NCBI GenBank assembly: GCA_003162615.1
Contig: PMNG01000128.1
Span: forward strand, 605 to 8,955
Reading direction: 5' to 3'
Length of the DNA stretch: 8,351 nt
Source of the DNA: Methanothrix sp.
Lineage (GTDB): Archaea > Halobacteriota > Methanosarcinia > Methanotrichales > Methanotrichaceae
Numbering within the stretch: position 1 is the first letter of the stretch; every line of letters begins with the position of its first letter. The notes beneath the pieces were generated by a model. It ran no database searches, was not told the DNA's origin, and saw only the letters and a program-made list of their open reading frames with translations. The position numbers and the translations under genes are program-made. Positions 6,325 to 8,351 of this stretch are shown one piece after another.

Positions 6325-6549
6325 ATGTTCATGATGAATTCTCTTGAAAGTGCTAATTCGCTACGCACCACAACCAACCTCCTGGCTGCAAATAGGGGCG
6401 AGATCGCCTATGTATTGACTAACACAACTTTACTTGCTATAGAACAAATTATGTTGTGCCGTGGTGTAAAGCAGGCGGTGCAATTTTATTTCGTGTTGCA
6501 TACAATTGCGCTTGTAGTTGGTATACAAATAATACTAACTCCCGGTTAA
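6325..6549 (+). CDS. Possible small membrane-associated protein
   Basis: A 74-codon ORF from ATG 6325 (a TTG at 6316 and ATGs at 6331 and 6334 are alternative starts). No family is recognised. The N-terminal half is polar (NSLESANSLRTTTN), the middle is helical (TTLLAIEQIMLCRG), and the last 20 residues (YFVLHTIALVVGIQIIL core) could form one membrane segment ending close to the C-terminus. There is no Shine-Dalgarno, but a TATA-like element about 29 bp upstream fits leaderless transcription. It lies in AT-rich DNA between the candidate origin and a decayed region, and no other gene flanks it closely, so a chance ORF is quite possible. Confidence 0.35.
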   Translation: MFMMNSLESANSLRTTTNLLAANRGEIAYVLTNTTLLAIEQIMLCRGVKQAVQFYFVLHTIALVVGIQIILTPG

Positions 6550-6673
6550 CACATAAATGGGTTGGTGTGGCTTTTACGAATTGAACGCTATGCTTCTCAT
6601 GGTGAGTGCCACATAGGTGATTACAACAACCTTTAGACACTGCCAAAACTCCAGCCACAACGGCTCGCAATCA

Positions 6674-6841
6674 GCCCGCCAGAAAAGGCGGTACCAAGTG
6701 TCGGCCCATGTGGCTCATCCACACTGAGCTTTCTGGCCACAGCTCCTCAGGATCAATGTCCTCCTCGTAAGAGAGCCGAGCGTGGAAGAGAGGCGACCTA
6801 GTGTCTCGATAAGGCCAATGCGGTAAATCCTCTAATAAGAT
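6674..6841 (-). pseudogene. Possible coding remnant on the minus strand
   Basis: Between stops at 6842-6844 and 6671-6673 the minus strand is open for 56 codons with protein-like composition: HWPYRDTRSPLFHARLSY, then EEDIDPEELWPESSVW, then MGRHLVPPFLAG. It lacks a start codon before Met42, so if real it is a truncated fragment. After the TGA the same frame stays open to 6449, but that part looks less protein-like. I do not recognise the family. The call rests only on residue composition. Confidence 0.25.
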
Positions 6842-6890
6842 TCATTAGGCCAATAGAAGGATGGGTAGGGAGTCAAAGAGCTAGGTACCG

Positions 6891-6919
6891 TAGAGGGGGT
6901 TCGATCCTATTCCCCTCTA
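6891..6919. repeat. Hairpin TAGAGGGG/CCCCTCTA
   Basis: A perfect 8-bp stem, TAGAGGGG (6891-6898) with CCCCTCTA (6912-6919), and a 13-base loop. GGTTCGATCC at 6898-6907 looks like a tRNA T-arm, but the flanking bases do not form a T-stem, so no tRNA is called. Confidence 0.5.
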
Positions 6920-7022
6920 ATTTCATAGATGGCCCTCCATCGAGAGAAGGATATAGCCTGCAAGCGAAGACGAGGGCGTGGCGATCTTACTGTGATCTCT
7001 AGGCTATTCCCAGCTAGGAAAT

Positions 7023-7040
7023 AACCTATCGATATAGGTT
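7023..7040. repeat. Hairpin AACCTAT-CGAT-ATAGGTT
   Basis: AACCTAT (7023-7029) and ATAGGTT (7034-7040) form a perfect 7-bp stem around a CGAT tetraloop that is itself palindromic. It lies outside any supported gene and could be a protein-binding site. Confidence 0.45.
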
Positions 7041-7152
7041 CAGCATCTGCGATTACGTGCGGAGGATGATACCATCTCAAGTCTATGTCTAAAATTAGCA
7101 CACAAACTTTTTCGTTAGTTGTATCAAATGAGCTGGTAGGGGGAGGGAAATA

Positions 7153-7244
7153 TTAGAGTATGTATGGGTCAACAAAGGCTTTGCACCATTCGCCAGGTCA
7201 AGTACGATGAGGCTATCAAAGCATTTGAAAAGCTATCAGCCTAA
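7153..7244 (+). pseudogene. Frameshifted 3' remnant of a TPR-repeat gene
   Basis: GTATGG at 7162 begins VWVNKGFA, the opening of a TPR helix A as in the intact TPR gene at 7900. In the next frame from 7188, IRQVKYDEAIKAFEKLSA continues the same repeat and ends at TAA 7242-7244. Adding one base near 7186 restores exact TPR spacing between the Ala of KGFA and the Tyr of KYDEAIK, so a single-base deletion explains the break. GATGAGGCTATCAA (7206-7219) is identical to 8080-8093 inside the intact TPR gene. Upstream the frame meets TGA at 7129-7131, so only the last repeat survives. Confidence 0.6.
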
Positions 7245-7449
7245 ATCCATAAATGAGATTTGTGCCCTTTAACTTCTCCATTTGCCAAACGTGCAGGCCC
7301 TCAAACATGGGCCATGTCCCTTCTCTCTGCGGCTCAGGGGCTTGCTTGGGCATCTGACGGGGGCTTCGATACCTTTTTATCGCGTCACAAGGAATATAGA
7401 AGTTCCTCTGGAATTTTGCTTTTATGTAATGGAAATTGGAGGATAAAAT
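7245..7449. promoter_or_regulatory. Intergenic leader of the small ORF pair
   Basis: It contains a 13-base palindrome ACATGG-G-CCATGT (7305-7317) that overlaps an alternative 5-bp stem GGCCC/GGGCC (7296-7313). TATA-like stretches CTTTTTATCG (about 7374-7383) and CTTTTATGTAAT (7419-7430) follow, then GGAGGA (7438-7443). Both strands have longer open frames here (7260-7508 plus, 7216-7485 minus), but neither looks like protein. Confidence 0.35.
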
Positions 7450-7497
7450 ATGACAGAAGATTCTGTAGATATCTTGGAAGAGCAAGAACAGATGTAG
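7450..7497 (+). CDS. 15-codon acidic ORF with ideal ribosome binding site
   Basis: GGAGGA at 7438-7443, 6 bases before ATG 7450, is one of the best ribosome binding sites in the window, yet the frame ends after 15 codons (MTEDSVDILEEQEQM) at TAG 7495-7497. Past the TAG the frame stays open for 20 more codons with the same acidic, hydrophilic character (KLDETTGDDSNEHNERYGEK) to TGA 7558-7560, overlapping the start of the next gene in another frame. It could be a leader peptide, a gene broken by a nonsense mutation, or an amber read-through product. No family is recognised. Confidence 0.35.
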   Translation: MTEDSVDILEEQEQM

Positions 7498-7528
7498 AAA
7501 CTAGATGAAACAACCGGAGACGATTCCA

Positions 7529-7744
7529 ATGAGCATAATGAGCGATATGGCGAAAAATGATGCCTACTATAAGGGCAAAAAGCTTATTGGCTGTGTCTTC
7601 GACCCGACAGGGTTTAAAAAACCTGACGGGTCATTGGACTCGGCTGCAATGGCTGACGAGATGTTCAAATGGGCACAATCAAAATTCAAGAAGATAGATG
7701 ATGCCAAGAAAGCAGAAGCAGACGCTACCGTGGACGAGAAGTAA
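7529..7744 (+). CDS. Small hypothetical protein, lysine/acid-rich C-terminus
   Basis: 71 codons from ATG 7529, chosen because GGAGA (7516-7520) lies 8 bases upstream; an in-frame ATG at 7505 would add 8 residues but has no ribosome binding site. The product starts MSIMSDMAKNDAYYKGKK, has a compact core (LIGCVFDPTGFKKPDGS), then a charged probable helix (ADEMFKWAQSKFKKID and an Ala/Lys/Asp/Glu-rich tail). There is no signal peptide, membrane segment or recognised domain; it is probably cytoplasmic. It follows the 15-codon ORF and may be co-transcribed with it. The function is unknown. Confidence 0.6.
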   Translation: MSIMSDMAKNDAYYKGKKLIGCVFDPTGFKKPDGSLDSAAMADEMFKWAQSKFKKIDDAKKAEADATVDEK

Positions 7745-7899
7745 AAAGGACGATGGCGCGATGTTGGCGCAGTTTCGCAAGATGATCATAAGCATCAGAA
7801 TTTGGAGATGAATTTCGGTAACTTAACCCATGACCAAAATTTGAATAGATGCTAACGGCTTGCATAAGCTTCTTTGATAGGCGATGCAGATAATCGGCT

Positions 7900-8351
7900 A
7901 TGACTCACTCAGATGACACAAGAATTGCATGGGGCAGGAAGGAAGAGGGTGATGAACTTTTCAAGAAGGGAGATTTTGAAGGAGCTATCGAGAGCTATAG
8001 CAAAGCTCTTGAACTGTTTCCACGAGACCCCGATCTCTGGAACATAAAGGGTCTGGCCCTGAGTGAGCTGAAGAGGTATGATGAGGCTATCAAGTCTTAT
8101 GATGTAGCTCTCGAACACTATCCCAGGGAGACAATTGTCTGGATCAACAAAGGTGTAGCTCTCAACAATGCGGGCAAGCAAATCGAAGCCATAAGATGTT
8201 TCGATAAAGTGATAGATATCGATCCTCAAGACGCGGATGCATGGTGTCAGAAGGGCGTATCTTTTGGCTTACTAGGGTGGCTTGAAGAAGCAGTTGAGTG
8301 TTTCGAGAGCGCTATTGACATCAACTCTCACCATGCAAGTTCTTGGTACAA
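7900..8351 (+). CDS. TPR-repeat protein, 3' end beyond the window
   Basis: Open from ATG 7900 to the window edge (150 codons and continuing). An in-frame TAA at 7891-7893 makes this the first possible start. Four 34-residue tetratricopeptide repeats follow in register, with the KG/EG glycines at 17, 51 and 85 spaced 34 apart: repeat 1 about 11-44 (GDELFKKGDFEGAIESYSKA), repeat 2 45-78 (WNIKGLALSELKRYDEAIKS), repeat 3 79-112 (WINKGVALNNAGKQIEAIRC), repeat 4 113-146 (WCQKGVSFGLLGWLEEAVEC), and a fifth begins SSWYK. TPR arrays form helical scaffolds for protein-protein contacts. The W-x-x-KG-x-AL pattern is common in methanogen genomes. No signal peptide or Shine-Dalgarno is visible, so the transcript may be leaderless. 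It is the intact relative of the remnant at 7153-7244. Its partner is unknown. Confidence 0.88.
   Translation, partial: MTHSDDTRIAWGRKEEGDELFKKGDFEGAIESYSKALELFPRDPDLWNIKGLALSELKRYDEAIKSYDVALEHYPRETIVWINKGVALNNAGKQIEAIRCFDKVIDIDPQDADAWCQKGVSFGLLGWLEEAVECFESAIDINSHHASSWY

Larger units (their letters stand above)
6550..7150. other. 600-base stretch without a convincing intact gene
   Basis: GC content rises again relative to the AT-rich region. I see a possible minus-strand coding remnant (6674-6841), another open minus-strand frame at 6907-7101, an 8-bp-stem hairpin (6891-6919), a 7-bp-stem hairpin (7023-7040) and an AGGCCAAT direct repeat (6812-6819, 6847-6854). No tRNA cloverleaf, rRNA or intact transposase is visible. 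It looks like decayed DNA at or near an element boundary. Confidence 0.45.

Noticed and set aside
6449..6670. 73-codon minus-strand open frame
   Set aside because: It begins at a TTG right after a stop, is Cys/His-rich without a pattern, and overlaps the plus-strand ORF at 6325.
6860..6925. tRNA gene suggested by GGTTCGATCC
   Set aside because: No T-stem, anticodon arm or matching 5' acceptor arm at tRNA distance; only a simple hairpin forms.
7216..7508. 89-codon minus and 82-codon plus open frames
   Set aside because: They overlap each other, have no initiation signal and no recognisable protein pattern; the well-placed GGAGGA belongs to ATG 7450.
7909..8229. 106-codon minus-strand open frame
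   Set aside because: It is antisense to the TPR repeats, which are unmistakable on the plus strand.
1..8351. CRISPR array or transposon ends
   Set aside because: No regularly spaced repeat-spacer series and no transposase or matching terminal inverted repeats are visible; the GACGCAA repeats are too short and too close.

Overview
The window looks like the replication end of an archaeal mobile element (plasmid or provirus) followed by chromosome-like DNA. No marker gene fixes the host. The case for an archaeon is indirect: heavy AGG/AGA and ATA codon use, clear GGAG-type ribosome binding sites, T-rich termination, a possible leaderless promoter, and a TPR protein of the W-x-x-KG type common in methanogenic archaea. 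Methanomassiliicoccales or another Thermoplasmata lineage is a guess, not a result.

Positions 1-5748 carry one compact plus-strand module. It holds a D12-class adenine methyltransferase (50-940), a short standalone topoisomerase VI A-like (wHTH + Toprim) protein (937-1797), a 71-residue AbrB-like protein (2034-2249), a 78-residue Sm-like beta-barrel candidate (2342-2578) and a 1057-residue primase-polymerase/helicase fusion (2575-5748). Two junctions are ATGA overlaps (937-940 and 2575-2578), so these genes are probably translationally coupled. The fusion protein would prime and unwind DNA, the Toprim protein would act on topology or DNA ends, the methyltransferase would mark element DNA, and the two small proteins would be regulators. 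The fusion protein has a damaged-looking Walker A motif and a zinc-finger-like segment without its cysteines.

Positions 5749-6310 are AT-rich and non-coding. They hold three GACGCAA iterons 11-12 bp apart, copies in the opposite orientation, a 10-bp and a 7-bp inverted repeat sharing nearly one centre, and a further hairpin. Directly behind a replicative primase-helicase, this is a good candidate replication origin. A 12-bp direct repeat containing a TATA-like sequence (6261-6300) leads into a small possible membrane protein (6325-6549).

Positions 6550-7450 hold no convincing intact gene. There is a possible minus-strand remnant, several hairpins, and a frameshifted 3' end of a TPR gene (7153-7244). 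The element's right edge probably lies somewhere in 6300-7150. Then come a 15-codon ORF with an ideal ribosome binding site ending in TAG (7450-7497), a small acidic/lysine-rich protein (7529-7744) and the start of a TPR-repeat protein that runs off the window (7900-8351).
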